From Nephrocerus scutellatus (Eukaryota; Arthropoda; Insecta; Diptera; Pipunculidae), in contig OX352765.1 of assembly GCA_947095585.1 (NCBI GenBank), positions 76,677,976 through 76,741,975 on the forward strand: a stretch of DNA of 64,000 nt, written 5' to 3'. The notes under the pieces were generated by a model. That model saw nothing but the letters and a program-made list of their open reading frames with translations, was not told the origin of the DNA and searched no databases. This document shows, piece after piece, positions 23,263 through 34,141 of this stretch (positions are counted from its first letter, which is position 1; each line of letters begins with the position of its first letter). The translations under genes and the position numbers were made by a program.

Positions 23263-23725
23263 ATCCTGATTCTCTGTGTGTCGTCAGTTTCCAGGAACTC
23301 CAAGATTTCTTTCATATCACAAATCAATGTCCACCGCAAAGGCAACTACCTCAATTGCTCCTTTGACACTTTGGCTATGATATTAGTTTGATTTCATAGC
23401 GTCCATTTTCGAGACATCTTAGATCTTCGTAAGGTCCTAAGAATTCAAAGTCGCTATTGCAAATATGCATGTATGAGTCACAATGTATCAAAACAAAATC
23501 TTCAGGTGAATATTGGGTGTAATATTTTCTCTTTCGATTCAAATCTCACATGTATCACCATTTTTCAGGCAATATGGTATATTCCTTTATGCTAAACATT
23601 TTAATTTATATTATCCAATCCCCCCCTCCAATACCCCCAAACACCAAATCAAAAAACATAGAATTTTCGTAAACTTAAAAGAACATTTTTCATATATATT
23701 ATAATATCATCAAATAACTACTCTT

Positions 23726-24229
23726 CTACAGGAAAGAGAAAGTGATGATTGGTTCCGATCGAATAATCTCTACATTCGACAGACGACGTAGCTTAGCCGA
23801 TGAATGTAAGCGACTAAATTGTGGCCTGGATCTGGGTTGAATCAAATTCTGCGCAATTGAACCAGAAGCAGGAGCTTGAGTTTCTGCTGGCGGACCATAT
23901 GTGCTATCAGGTGGTCCGTAAGTTTGATCTGGTGGCCCGTAAGTTTGATCTGGTGGACCGTAAGTTTGATCTGGTGGTCCGTAAGTTTGATCTGGTGCAC
24001 CATATGTTAGATCGGGAACAACTGGTTTCTCCGTTTCCGTTGGCAGATCGAAGGGAGTTTCCGGAGTAACTCCAGCTGGTAGATATGGAGCGTATGCTGC
24101 TTCTTCTTGGCTTGCCAGGAATCTACTACCGTTGAAATCACGTTTCCGCGATCGAAACCTTATTGGCTCTGCCCAGCACATTGTCACACATAATACAACA
24201 ACAAAAATAACTCTGGATATGTTTGTCAT
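23726..24229 (-). CDS. Small secreted YGPP-repeat protein (167 residues)
   Basis: Intact ATG-to-TAG frame. Residues 1-20 form a signal peptide (MTNISRVIFVVVLCVTMCWA). An Arg-rich segment follows, ending FLASQE (residues ~37-42), then YLPAGVTPETPFDLPTE, and then six heptads of the type D-[QLS]-T-Y-G-[PA]-P (residues ~74-115, 21-bp repeats in the DNA). The tail is Ser/Arg-rich. The layout matches the paralogues at 33407, 54353 and 55890. Proline/tyrosine heptads are typical of insect extracellular-matrix or low-complexity cuticular proteins, where Tyr can be cross-linked. That role is an inference, and no chitin-binding R&R domain is present. TATA is at 24311-24318 on the minus strand with a TCAAC start motif near 24288-24292. 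This paralogue has lost the acidic C-terminal block seen in the others. Confidence 0.88.
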   Translation of the reverse strand: MTNISRVIFVVVLCVTMCWAEPIRFRSRKRDFNGSRFLASQEEAAYAPYLPAGVTPETPFDLPTETEKPVVPDLTYGAPDQTYGPPDQTYGPPDQTYGPPDQTYGPPDSTYGPPAETQAPASGSIAQNLIQPRSRPQFSRLHSSAKLRRLSNVEIIRSEPIITFSFL

Positions 24230-24310
24230 GCTTTATACTGCTCCGCGTGCTCCGTTATGATGTAAAGTAAATTTATAGACAACTATTGTTGATTAGACGA
24301 AAGACCGTTG

Positions 24311-24318
24311 TTTTTATA
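24311..24318 (-). promoter_or_regulatory. TATA box of the YGPP-repeat gene starting at 24229
   Basis: The minus strand reads TTTTGGTATAAAAACAAC. The likely start site is ~28 bp downstream near 24290, giving a 5' UTR of about 60 nt. Confidence 0.72.
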
Positions 24319-24329
24319 CCAAAATTTTT

Positions 24330-24885
24330 TCGTAGTCTTTGGCAAAAGTTTTGCCAATTTTGCAATAGCCGGTGATTTCCATAAAGAGACGGTATGTTAC
24401 TACAAAGAAGGTATGTGTTCAATGGATACGTGACAAGCAATTACATTGCCGAGGGCTAAAACAGCCTATCACCGAAGGTTATTCAGACACTGTTTTTATT
24501 TATTATTGTTAACAACTAATTGAGTTAATATTTTTACAAGAACATTGTTGCTACGCGAATAAAAAAAATTAACTTCAAATTTGATTTAATTAAATTAAAA
24601 CCAAAACAAAGTAAACCTGCTTGTGTACGGGTAATAGATAAAAACATTAAATTGAAGTATTGAGATTGCTCTGAAACACACAATAATTAAGGTTCTCCAG
24701 AAACGTGTTTTCGGCAATTCGGCTTAAGGCAATCTGGACACTTATAATAGAAAAAAAAAACATCGAGTTGTATGTGTGTGGGATTTTCACGGAATAACTC
24801 CAGAATGGAAAGTACTGCTTCCTGATTTACGTGTAGCCGCAGCCTTCAACGATGGACTGTTGCAATGCTCTTTAATTGTGTCTTC
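24330..24885. other. Intergenic stretch
   Basis: AT-rich sequence between the promoter of the 24229 gene and the jockey-like element. No gene is seen. Confidence 0.45.
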
Positions 24886-25789
24886 TACAGACTTGACTTG
24901 ACTTGACTTGATGTAGATCTGAGTGCCTAACGTATCACAGGTCGTTGAATATGCCTCTTAAGACTTTGTTTTGGAATCGTTGCATTGTTCCGATGTTAAT
25001 TTTAGCTGTACATCCCCATAGCTTAATTCCGTATGTACATATGGGTCTCACCATTTGTTTATATTTATGTAGTAGTAATTTATTATGACATGATCTGTTA
25101 CCAATAAGCCAATATAGTTTTCTGACTTTTATGTTAAGTTCTTCACTTTTCTTTATTATATGTTCCTTCCATCTTAGTTTTGCATCTAAGTTCATTCCGA
25201 TGCATCTAAGTTCATTCGAGTAGGGGACTTCTGTTTATGAGATGTTAATCGAGATATGTTGAATCTTTTTGTTCGTGAAATCGACGTGAACAGACTTAGT
25301 ACTGTTAAAACGTATTCGCAATTTCTTGGTCCAATCAATCGTCTACAGAACTTTGAAGAATTCTAGTTGATACTACTACACTTCACGACTACAAGTACCA
25401 CAGTGTCATTGGCAAATGTAGCTACTGTACTGGTTGGAGGGACCGGGATGTCATTTGTAAAAAGTAAAGATACTATATACTTCCTTGTGGGACTACGAAA
25501 GTATCTGTCTGATAGATAAGACTCCAGTATTGCCGTATATACTTTGGGAAAGAGTAGCTTAAGTTTATGTAGCAATCCTTTATGCCAAACCTTATCAAAA
25601 GCTTGAGCCACTTCTAAAAATATAGCGGAACATACCATTTGATCTTTTCGGGGGTTTTCAAAAATGTCGGTTATGCTATGAACCTGCTCTATGGTTGCGT
25701 GTTTTTCCCTGAAGCGAACTGATTTTTTTTAAACATCTTTTATTTAACTTGACTTGACCGCTTTTTGTCTGTATTTTCGACTATTTTGA

Positions 25790-26530
25790 GGTCCTTTTTA
25801 ACCGACTTCCACGCGACTTAGAGGGTTGAAGTGTATAAGTCCAAAATAGCATTTTTTATATTCCGCATATGACGCGTGTCGCGTGTGACGCGTGTGATTG
25901 GTTGGATTTTTTTTCGACTTCTTTGAGGTCCTTCCACACGAGCTAGAGGGTTGAAATTTTGTGAATGTATAAGTCCAAAATAGCATTTTTTATATTCCGC
26001 GTATGACGTATGTCCTGTGTGGCGCTGTTGGCGCGTGTGGCGCATATGATGGGTTGCATTTTTTTTCGACTTTTTGAAGTCCTTTTCAACCACACGACCT
26101 AGAAAGCTGAAATTTTGTGTGAGTGTCTAAGTCAAAAATAGCATTTTTTATAATTGACGTATGACGCGTCTCACGTTTTGGCGTGGCACGTGTGATGGTT
26201 TGAAATCGCGCTATTTTCTGGTTTTTTGAGGTCTTATTTAACTACCTTTCGCAAGATCTAAAGGGCTGAAATTTTGGGAGCGGCTCAATATCTAGGGCCA
26301 ATTTTGATATATTGCATTTGACACGTGTCGCGAATTGAGTGTGGCGCGTGTGAAGCGTGAAAAAAATACTATTAAATACAGATACTTTGGCGATTATTAC
26401 CAAATAATAAAAGACGTGTTTCGATGTATACATAAAAGTTTGTACCTGAAAAACTAAGTTTTTTTACATTTACTTGTTTTTATAATGTACACACGCTCAA
26501 GGGGCTTGCACCCTTATAATGCTTAGCACA
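25790..26530 (+). repeat. Family-1 satellite block: ~4 units of about 135-150 bp
   Basis: Units share AGAGGGTTGAAATTTTGTG, AAGTCCAAAATAGCATTTTT and an ACGCGTGTCGCGTGTG-like CpG-rich core. They end in TTTTTTCGACTT-TTTGAGGTCC. The block continues to GGCGATTATTACCAAATAATA (about 26390) and TATAATGTACACACGCTCAA (about 26480), also found at 42722. It lies inside the jockey-like element, so it is a later insertion. Frames across it are spurious. Confidence 0.75.
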
Positions 26531-28001
26531 GCGTGGGCATTCGGAAATTAAGGAGAGGAAAAGGTGAGATGTCTATGCACATGTGCCTTGAACTTTATAC
26601 AAATGCAGAAACACAGAGTCGGGTAACTAATTCCACATAATCATAATGTGGTTAAGAAAGTAATCTCTGAATTGATTGGTACGTCCATAGATAGGTCTAA
26701 TGGTGGACCCCTGAGCTTGAGTTGAGGCACGCGTATTTCGGTTATGTTGGAGGATGGGCGGGATGCATCTGGATATTTCTTTGGAAATTGAATCACGACT
26801 TCACTTTCATTGAACGGTTTTAGCCTCCTTATTAAGGTCTTTTCAAGCTTGGACATGATGGTCAACAGTGAGAGGGGTCTGTAAAATGACGGTTCATTAG
26901 AGAATCCTGCCCTGCATTCGGAATCATTATTACCCCGGCAACTTTCCAATAGCAAGGAAAATGTATGAATCACAAGCAAGAATTCAATTTCGCTTTAAGC
27001 TTGGCTTGCTGGGGCAATTGTTGGATCAGCTCAGCTGTATGTTGATTTTTTTAATTGGAACTCTTTTTGATTTTAATTTCAGTAAGCGTGTCTGGAGGGT
27101 TCTCCCCACTTCTTTGTGCGCTCCTTTCTGCACAAATGTCATGCGTTGATATTTCATTGGGTTGAAATATGTTTACCATGTGTTCGAAAAACAGCACTGC
27201 CATTTCCATCCTACTCTTAGCCCACGAACTATTATTTGTTTTTAAGAGGTGGGCTTTGTTGTAAAGGGCGTTTGAGATATTTAGTTGATTTCCACAATGA
27301 ATAATCCGTTGTTTTACCTGCGGTGAATGCATCTTAATATTTTGTAACTGATTGATTCTTATGTTGTTTTATTCACATGCGAACTATTCTGTGAGTTGGT
27401 TTATTTGCGATTTTAACAAATGATATCTTGTTTGTTGTCATTTCTTTCGGATTTTTCGTTTTTTAGATATAACATTTAAGATTTCGTTTGGATATCTCCG
27501 TCCAATTTTTGCTTTTTTCATAACAGGAGTACTTTATCAAGCTGCACTTTGTATCTGTTGAGTGAAGGCAAGTACTTATTTTTTTAGCTGATCTTTGATT
27601 GACATCGGAGTGTGAAGATTTCATTTCTCTTCAAGTAGCACTTTCAAATAATTCCAATCTGTGTTTTTGTTTGTGAAAAAGATATTCTTTCACTTTTCAT
27701 ATTCACACGATCGCTATAAACTACATAAGCTGGAGAGTGATCCGAATTCAAATCTGATCCTTCTTCTATTTGTAGCAAAGCCCTCCATATTTGTTTTGTT
27801 ATAAAGAAGTCGATGAAGTCAGGTGATTTAGGCCTTTCCGTAGGACAATAGGTTGGTTTATCAGTTGATATAAATCCTGTTTGTTGAGCTGCCTTAGGCA
27901 GTTCTCGACCTTTTATAGTATTCCCCAAAGCGTATGCTTCGCGTTGAAATCACCACCCATTATAAATTGATTTTTATGTTTAAGTATTAATTGCTGATAT
28001 T

Positions 28002-28096
28002 AATAATAATAATAAAATTCGGCGCGACAGACCATTTCGATCCAAGGCCGAGCTTCTCGCGACCATTTGTGTTGCGTATTTATATTTTTGGGCACA
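28002..28096 (-). mobile_element. SINE copy (5'-truncated) with 13-bp target duplication
   Basis: On the minus strand it reads CAACACAAATGGTCGCGAG, then AATGGTCTGTCGCGCCGAAT and an (ATT)n tail. The flanking direct repeat AATTGCTGATATT is at 27989-28001 and 28097-28109. It is inserted in the endonuclease region of the jockey-like element. Confidence 0.9.
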
Positions 28097-28875
28097 AATT
28101 GCTGATATTGTTCGGAGCTAATTTTATGTCTTGGCGGACTATAGACAGCTGTGAGTGATAGGATTTGTGTCTCAGTTCTGATGTTAATTGTTGTTGTTGC
28201 CTGTAGTTATCTCTATAACGTCACGTGCATTTTTGTAAGGATGATTTGTCTAATATGTTGTGTATAGCAGTTCTTAAATTTAATAAATGATCAGTTTGTG
28301 AAGTGTGATTCCGATATCATTTCTAACACTATGTGCAATTTATCTTTATTTTTTAACATGCCATTCGCGTTCCATACCATTATCTTCAGTGACTTAACAA
28401 TTGATACTTTTTTGGACATTATTTTTCCCCGGTAGATACCTATCGAAGCTATCTAATCGTTTCTTAAATGACAAGCTTTTGTAAAATATGTGATAGTAAT
28501 TGATTTTCTGCAGTTTCCCTGTGTACATTTGGACTTTTGACTTTTTATTTAATAAATAATTTCCTAGTTTTTGTAGTTCCATTATGACGATTAACTATGA
28601 ACATCCAGCTAATATGTTCTTGGTTACAATTGCAGCAATAAGGTAGTTGTTCTGTGGTCTACGTGCATTCGGTTGTACTATGACTGCCTGCACACTCCAA
28701 ACATCTTGGTGGTCTGGAATTTAGAGCAATAGTTTTTTGTGTGTCCAATGGATTGGCAGTTTCTGCATTACCGTATTAGTTTAGAAGCTTTGTTTGGTTC
28801 AATTTTTACAATTGAATACAACACTTTTGTAAGTCTGCAACGATAAGTTCTGGTTCACACGAATGATGAAGATTC

Positions 28876-29060
28876 ATAATAATAATAATAATAATATTCG
28901 GCGCAACAGACCGTTGCGGTTCAAGGCCTAGCTTCTCGCGACTATTGGTGTTGTGCATGTATATTGTTTGCACACCAATGGAATGGACCTACAATTTAAT
29001 GCCGTATTCGAACGGCGAATTGAGAAGCTTTCCGTGACAAATTATTACTCTCGAATATTT
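28876..29060 (-). mobile_element. SINE copy, longer body, minus strand
   Basis: Same family as 28002-28096. From the (ATT)n tail at about 28878-28894 back through CGGCGCAACAGACCG and AGGCCTAGCTTCTCGCGAC to the GAGAAGCTTTCCGTGACAAA and ATTACTCTCGAATATTTGTC blocks, which match the body of the 58975 copy. The tRNA-like head is not clear. The 5' limit is approximate. Confidence 0.75.
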
Positions 29061-29940
29061 GTCAGACATTGCTCCGAAGTCTAATGAACTAATCACTATA
29101 GCCACTGCACCTATTATCCAAAATATCTTACATTAAGATGCAAAAATAAAATACGCACAACACAAATACTCGCGTCAACTATTATTATGTATATTATATG
29201 AAAAAGTTTTTGAGATTCTTTTAAATTAAATATAAGCACAGCCATTCAAATGAATGCACATAAATCTTTCAAGTATTTCGTAGTTCAAAAAGGGATTGTT
29301 CCTTTTAGCTAGCAGCACAAGAAACTTTCGAAAAAGAACAAAAGGAGCAAATACTTTCAAAATTATTTAGGGTCGAAGGTTTTTAATTTACAATGCCAGT
29401 TCCATATATTATTAGGTTATAGGCAAAACACAATCATCATTACAATTTCAATTGAATCCTGAATTCTGATTCGATGTTCAAAGAATAAAGTCAACCGAAG
29501 AGGAATTCCCACAATCGTAATTGCACTTCGTACTCGCATACTCGTAAAATAATTTTTGTTTAACTGTGAGTCCACTCCGATGTCCTTTGGTTTGGTTAAG
29601 TTTGCCATCATGCACCATTGTTGAAACTTTAAGGAATTTGTCTGGAATTTCATTTTCGGTATGTCTTTTGGACATAGTTCTTTCTACACACGAAGGACAC
29701 ACGAGTACAAGTTAGCTGTCTCTATTTATCTCTTAAAAGCCCCAAGACATTTATGACTTTGGTCGTCGTCGTCATCATCGTGCGGTTTAATATACGACGT
29801 TGAAGTTTGAATTGGAGGAACGGCAGTTTCCTTGAAATTCTTTGTTTGGGTCCATCCGGTCGACGGCGGTAACATATTCGGATAATGTGATCAGCCCTCG
29901 GGCTGCCGTCGGAATAGGTTCTCTTAAAGAATTTTATTAT
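29061..29940. other. Non-coding or unrecognised stretch
   Basis: Overlapping minus-strand frames of 74-91 codons (29417-29702, 29722-29997) have no known motif. The frame from 29654 (starting MSKRHTENEIPDKFL) is lysine-rich and could be a worn coding fragment, but I cannot support a gene. Confidence 0.4.
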
Positions 29941-29952
29941 TTTTAATTGCAG

Positions 29953-30054
29953 TTGTACGAAGAGTATGTCTATCGTACTGGAATGGAGGCACTGCACGTT
30001 TTACCTGATGCCAGTGGACAAATAGCCGAAGAAAGTTTCCCTGTTTTTGGTTAA
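29953..30054 (+). CDS. Possible orphan terminal exon (33 codons), unknown gene
   Basis: A good splice acceptor (TTATTTTTAATTGCAG, ending 29952) is followed by an open frame beginning LYEEYVYRTGMEALHVLPDA and ending EESFPVFG and TAA at 30052-30054. A canonical AATAAA lies about 90 bp downstream, near 30143. Acceptor, open frame, stop and poly(A) signal stand in the order expected for a last exon. I do not recognise the peptide, and no convincing upstream exon is seen in the preceding kilobase. Thirty-three open codons alone could be chance. If real, its 5' exons may lie far upstream or have been displaced by TE insertions, or it may be a gene fragment carried by a transposon. Confidence 0.3.
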   Translation: MYEEYVYRTGMEALHVLPDASGQIAEESFPVFG

Positions 30055-30149
30055 AGACATTTTTCGAATCATTTTACTTCAAAGGACGATCCTCTTGACT
30101 TTTTCCAGTGCGCATCTGTGAGTTGTGTAAAATTTGTTATCACAATAAA

Positions 30150-30440
30150 GTTGGCAAACAACATCAAAGTTTTATTGCATTCAAAAAAGTGTATCTAACG
30201 TTTTATGGCCCTGATTTTACTTCAGTCACGTAGCAGTGAGTTAGTATTTAATAAAAAGTACAACAGTTTTCATAGAAATATACTTTTTTATTAATTATCT
30301 CACAATACAGAAATATGTGCCGAGTAGATGTACGAAAGACTAATTTCGTGATTTTAAGTAATTTAGGGAAATAATTTGTTTTTAATATCAATAATATTAT
30401 AAACTATCTGATCGGACATAATTTCAAACGCCACTATCAC
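30150..30440. other. AT-rich non-coding stretch
   Basis: I see nothing recognisable between the poly(A) signal and the family-2 repeat. Confidence 0.45.
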
Positions 30441-30860
30441 AAATCCGACAATCTTTATATATAAAAAACGAACAATAAAAATTAAAATTGTTCATGTAAA
30501 TTCTCTAATCGAAAAGTTTGAATAAAATCTGATAACTTTTAAAAAAAATATATGGGAGCACCTAGGCGCTGGGCCTGATCACTTCAAAATTTTAACAGAA
30601 AGTTTTGTCCATCGGAGATACACATGTGTATACAATTTTAAGAAAATCGGGTTAATTTTTTTAAAAAATATGTGTGGGTCCACGGGCCCGGGGTCTCCAA
30701 AATTTCTACAAAAAGTATTTTCCGTCGGTGTATAAAATTTTAAGAAACCTGGGTTTATTTTTTTATGGGCACCTCACCGCAAATACACATGTGTGCAAAG
30801 GTTCAATGAAATCGGGGTTTAATTTTGTTAGACCATGTGTTGGTTTGGTGTTCCTTTAAG
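30440..30860 (-). repeat. Dispersed minisatellite element, family 2, reversed
   Basis: In reverse complement it carries ATTAGAGAATTTACATGAA near the end at 30490-30516. Units with the plus-strand form TTTTGTCCATCGGAGATACA occur near 30605, and a GGGCCCGGGG-like island near 30690. Confidence 0.75.
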
Positions 30861-30949
30861 TTCTTGTTTTTTTACCCGGCAGGAGGCGTTGGAATAGGGA
30901 TATTTACTTAAATGTGGATTAGTATATTGGTGATGGACAACTGAGGATG

Positions 30950-32470
30950 AAAAGGACAACTTCTACAATCAGCTAAGCGCTGTATTCAACGAACTCCGAA
31001 CGGAGATATCGTCATCGTGATGGGGGAACAGACGAGGAGCCGACATGGGTATGGTACGAGATCATCACCTTATGGTAGCTCCTGTCCAGTTACGTACTGC
31101 ATCAGTTCAAAGAAACCAAACCTAGGTATAACATCGACCGGCTATAGATCCCCTAAGTACGCCAACAATTAAGAGATCATTTATCGCAGGGAGTGGAGGC
31201 GATCAGCAGCTCACTGCCGACAACCATTCAAGAACATTGAAAATCTTTGAATAATGTTTTCACATTCAGAGCGGAAAGTATTGTTGGTAGAAGCCAGGCA
31301 AGGCACAGCACGTGGCTAACCGAGGATACCTGGAGGCGGATTGAAGAACGTAAGTTACTTAAAGCTCGTATTGTAGATATCCCAGCAGCAGCGAGGATCG
31401 AGCTAGAGTCCCTGTATCGAAGAAAAATTAGAGAAGTTCAGCGTAGTGTAAGACGTGACAAACGTAATTATATTAACATCCATGTCTCAGAAGCAGAGAA
31501 AGCAGCGAGCAGGTGCGATAGCAGAACCGTTTACAGAATCACTAAAGAGCTGACAGGTGGTCACCACTCTAGCCAACATCCGGTGAAAGGCCTAGATGGT
31601 GCCGTACTCGTTTCAGATTAGGATCAGCTCAAGCGATGGAAGGAGCATTTTTCTATGGTCCTTAACTGTGTATTCGCCAACGATATGACCCAAATCAAAC
31701 GGAGCTGCCGGAAGTAACAATTTCTTGAATTCGCACCCCAACTCCCAGTGAAGATGAGATCGCTACCGCACTAAAGAACAACAAGTCGTTAGGACTAGAT
31801 GGTATACCGGCAGAGCTTCTGCGTGCCGCTCCAACGACATCAGCACAGCTTTTATATCCTCTTGTAGAGAGAGCGTGGAAAGCAGACGAGTAGAAGAAGG
31901 GAATGATTGTCAAGCTCCCTAAAAAAGGTAGTATTATGGAGTGCGAAAACTGGAAAGGCATTTGCGTTCTTCCTGCAGTTGTAAAGGTAATAGCCAAAGT
32001 AGTACTTGAGTGAATTAAGGAACATCTGGAAGATACACTTGATGCCGAACAAGCAGGTTTCCGCACTGGATCCTCCTGTGTCGACCACATCAACACCCTG
32101 TGGATCATTATTGAATAGTGCGTTGAATCCCGGTCACCACTATACCTGCTGTTCATCGATTTTGTGAAGGCGTTTGACAGTGCCAACAGACAGTTTATCT
32201 GTCTCGCCTTGCGCAGGAGAGCTATACCCGATAAACTAATAGCTATTATTAAAGCTACCTATGATGGCTCTAAATGTCATGTGCTGCATAGAAGAATGCT
32301 GTCAGAGGAATTCGAGATCCTAAGTGGGGTACGACAAGGTTGCATTCTATCGCCGATACTTTTTTTGTTGGTGATTAGCGATGTACTTCGCGCAGCTTTA
32401 TCTACTGGAAACGGAGGAATTCGTTGGACTCTTACATCTTAACACAAAGATCTGGTCTACCCTGACAACG
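30950..32470 (+). mobile_element. Non-LTR retrotransposon relic (endonuclease end to RT palm)
   Basis: 31247-31621 encodes a linker (SQARHSTWLTEDTWRRIEER, then basic KIREVQRSVRRDKRNYI and DSRTVYRITKELTGG). RT follows with stops: PTPSEDEIATALKNNKSLGL-DGIPAELLRA (about 31735-31830), then CENWKGICVLP, EQAGFRTGSSCVDHI (about 32045-32090), FIDFVKAFDSANR (about 32153) and SGVRQGCILSPILFLLVI (about 32320-32375). The catalytic box would lie just after, near 32460, where LVYPDNVCLLS is a degraded YADD region. In-frame stops at 31619, 31891, 32011 and 32116 inactivate it. The fragment at 38786-39825 looks like the missing 3' half of the same family. Confidence 0.8.
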
Positions 32471-32559
32471 TTTGTTTACTCTCACACAGGATAATGAAGC
32501 TGCACCAAAAGACAACTAATGTGGAAAGGGAGGCAAATGTTGTGGGTTTGAAGACGAAA

Positions 32560-32715
32560 ACTGCCAAAACCAAAAGTCGTCTTGGGGGCTATCTTGACGG
32601 AATCTTGAAGTTGGTCAGTTCGTCTTAGGGGAGGTCTTGGCGGGGTTTTAAGGTTAAGGTTGGTGCTTTTGCGCGTATTTTGAGGTTCTTTTGGAGGTTG
32701 TTTTGTGTAGACTCC
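32560..32715 (+). repeat. Diverged G/T-rich minisatellite
   Basis: Imperfect units such as GGTCTTGGCGGGG and GAGGTTCTTTTGGAGG, related in style to 5135-5450 and 44230-44560. Confidence 0.5.
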
Positions 32716-32959
32716 ATATTCCCATCTCATCTTCATATTATTGGATATTTATAAAAAACTTAAGAGTATAAAATAAAATAATATTTAAAAACTATTTGAA
32801 AAAAAAACCCGAAATGTAAAAACAAAAAAGATCTAGAGCTACTAGAAGTGTTATAAAATAAATCAAAATTGCTGGAATGCTGTTAATGGAAATTTGGAAT
32901 ATTTTAAGGTAAAAAAAATTATATAAATTAAAAGAACCACGCTAAGCATTTGAGGTTTA

Positions 32960-33160
32960 AAAGAAGATGAAAAGCGAACATCACTGTGAAGAGAATCAAG
33001 TTCGGACACCTAGATCGCCTGAGCGAAGAGGATCCAGCTCGGAGAATCTTCTCTGCCGGCGTATACAAGGAAGCCCAGAGTTTATGGTTTACCTCGCCTG
33101 GAACTGGCGTTGAAATATTTTGCTGGAGGTCAGAATGGGGCACCGGTCTTAGAGCCAATG
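32960..33160 (+). mobile_element. RTE-like LINE fragment, 3' end of ORF
   Basis: Plus-strand reading FGHLDRLSEEDPARRIFSAG (about 33001-33060) matches the GHL-x-x-I-x-EEDP-[AT]-R-[RK] stretch of the RTE-like copy at about 35490-35535. Short and 5'-truncated. Confidence 0.55.
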
Positions 33161-33406
33161 TTATGATGCTTATTATGTGGGAAATATTGATTTTTCAGAA
33201 TTAAAGGCCTTCCTATTTTTGGGAATACACTGTCTTTATGGTAAGCCATTAGATCGACGACCTCTTCATAATGGCTAATCGAATTAAATTTTGATCATTC
33301 GTGTTATTATAGTTTTTTAACCAAATTATTTTATTTCATAAAAATATAGAACAAGTCATAAATTTTAGCAAGTCTTAAAAGCAAACCAGTTCCAATGCAT
33401 TCGTCT

Positions 33407-34051
33407 TTACCAACTCTGAAATTGCGCAGAGTAAGCGAAGGGCTGATTTACTGCAAAGAACTGGGGTGGCTGTGCAGAAATGATTGGTTGAAATCTTTGA
33501 GACGTCTGACGTAATTGAAGTTTAGCCGGAGCAATACGCTGACGGGATAAAACCGATTGTTTCCTTCCACGATGGCGGATAACCAATCGCTCGGCTTGTG
33601 GTTCGTCAGTGGATTCTTCGGGAGCAAATTCTTCAGCAAGTGGGTTAATAGATTCCTCTGGTTGATCGGATTGTTCTGGTTGTTCTGGAAAGAATTTCTC
33701 AGGTTTATTCTCGGCTGGAAGTTGATTACCTCTTGGAAGATCGTCTATTTCAGGTGGTCCATAGGTCTGATCGGGTGGTCCATAAATCTGGTCGGGTGGT
33801 CCGTAAGTCTGATCAGGGGGTCCATAAGTTTGATCAGGAGTGGCTTGTTTAGTTGGTAGTTCAAAGGGTACTTCTGGTTTAAATCCTGCCGCGGGATATG
33901 GCGTTGGAGCAGCCACTGCCGAATCTTCCTCCTGTCGTGCAAACAATCGCCTTCTGTTTGCCAACTTCCCCGATCGAAAACGTGGCGCATCAGCACTGCA
34001 AACCGCCACTACAAAGGCTGCAACTAGGACAATTTGGACGAATTTTTTCAT
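33407..34051 (-). CDS. Small secreted YGPP-repeat protein (214 residues)
   Basis: The open frame runs upstream to 34123, but that codon is TTG and lies at or before the predicted start site, so the ATG at 34051 is chosen. Residues 1-20 are a signal peptide (MKKFVQIVLVAAFVVAVCSA). An Arg-rich segment ends LFARQE (~35-40), followed by TPYPAAGFKPEVPFELPTK (~48-66). Then come four heptads, D-Q-[TI]-Y-G-P-P (~70-98). Next is a Glu/Pro-rich acidic region with repeated E-Q-P/P-E-E-S (~115-150), then R-L-V-I-R and a Gln/Arg-rich tail ending QPFAYSAQFQSW. It is the longest of the four paralogues. A minus-strand poly(A) signal lies at 33330-33335, ~72 bp after the stop. The role as an extracellular-matrix or cuticle-type protein is inferred from composition only. 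The gene is very probably real. Confidence 0.9.
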   Translation of the reverse strand: MKKFVQIVLVAAFVVAVCSADAPRFRSGKLANRRRLFARQEEDSAVAAPTPYPAAGFKPEVPFELPTKQATPDQTYGPPDQTYGPPDQIYGPPDQTYGPPEIDDLPRGNQLPAENKPEKFFPEQPEQSDQPEESINPLAEEFAPEESTDEPQAERLVIRHRGRKQSVLSRQRIAPAKLQLRQTSQRFQPIISAQPPQFFAVNQPFAYSAQFQSW

Positions 34052-34111
34052 TTTTCTGGCAAATATGAAACCGTTAATTGCTTTCTGTTTGTTTCTTAAA
34101 GTTGTAATATC

Positions 34112-34117
34112 AAATGA
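34112..34117 (-). promoter_or_regulatory. Initiator of the YGPP-repeat gene starting at 34051
   Basis: Minus strand TCATTT, matching the arthropod TCA-K-T-Y initiator, about 32 bp below the TATA box. It predicts a ~64-nt 5' UTR. Confidence 0.6.
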
Positions 34118-34141
34118 TGTCAATATGCTTAGATGACGATT

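Larger units (their letters stand above)
24890..28870 (-). mobile_element. Jockey-clade LINE, minus strand, nearly full order but decayed and interrupted
   Basis: Running 28870 to 24890 on the minus strand, parts occur in jockey order. ORF1 end has zinc-knuckle-like CLECAGSHSTTEC and CCNCNQEH (about 28730-28600). The endonuclease starts MVWNANGM near 28380 and includes TAVYSPPRH (about 28165) and SPDFIDFFI / NSDHSPAYVVY (27820-27700). RT has SFYRPLSLLTIMSKLEKTLI (about 26890-26830), VAQAFDKVWHKGLLHKLKLL (25610-25550) and a FANDTVVLV catalytic region (about 25410-25385), then the C-terminus KLRWKEHIIKK and YGIKLWGC (25180-25010). The box is F-A-N-D rather than F-A-D-D. Many stops are present. 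A family-1 satellite block (about 25790-26530) and a SINE (28002-28096) lie inside it. The 3' end is next to short TTGAC direct repeats at 24896-24912. Confidence 0.8.

Noticed and set aside
23821..24069. Plus-strand 82-codon frame with repeated KFDLV
   Set aside because: Antisense shadow of the YGPP heptads of the minus-strand gene.
25798..26093. Frames rich in RHTRHT-like repeats
   Set aside because: Reverse-strand translation of the family-1 satellite.
34052..34123. N-terminal extension of the YGPP gene to 34123
   Set aside because: The upstream codon is TTG, lies at or above the predicted transcription start, and would bury the signal peptide.
33557..34136. Plus-strand frames of 98-100 codons
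   Set aside because: Antisense shadows of the YGPP gene at 33407-34051.
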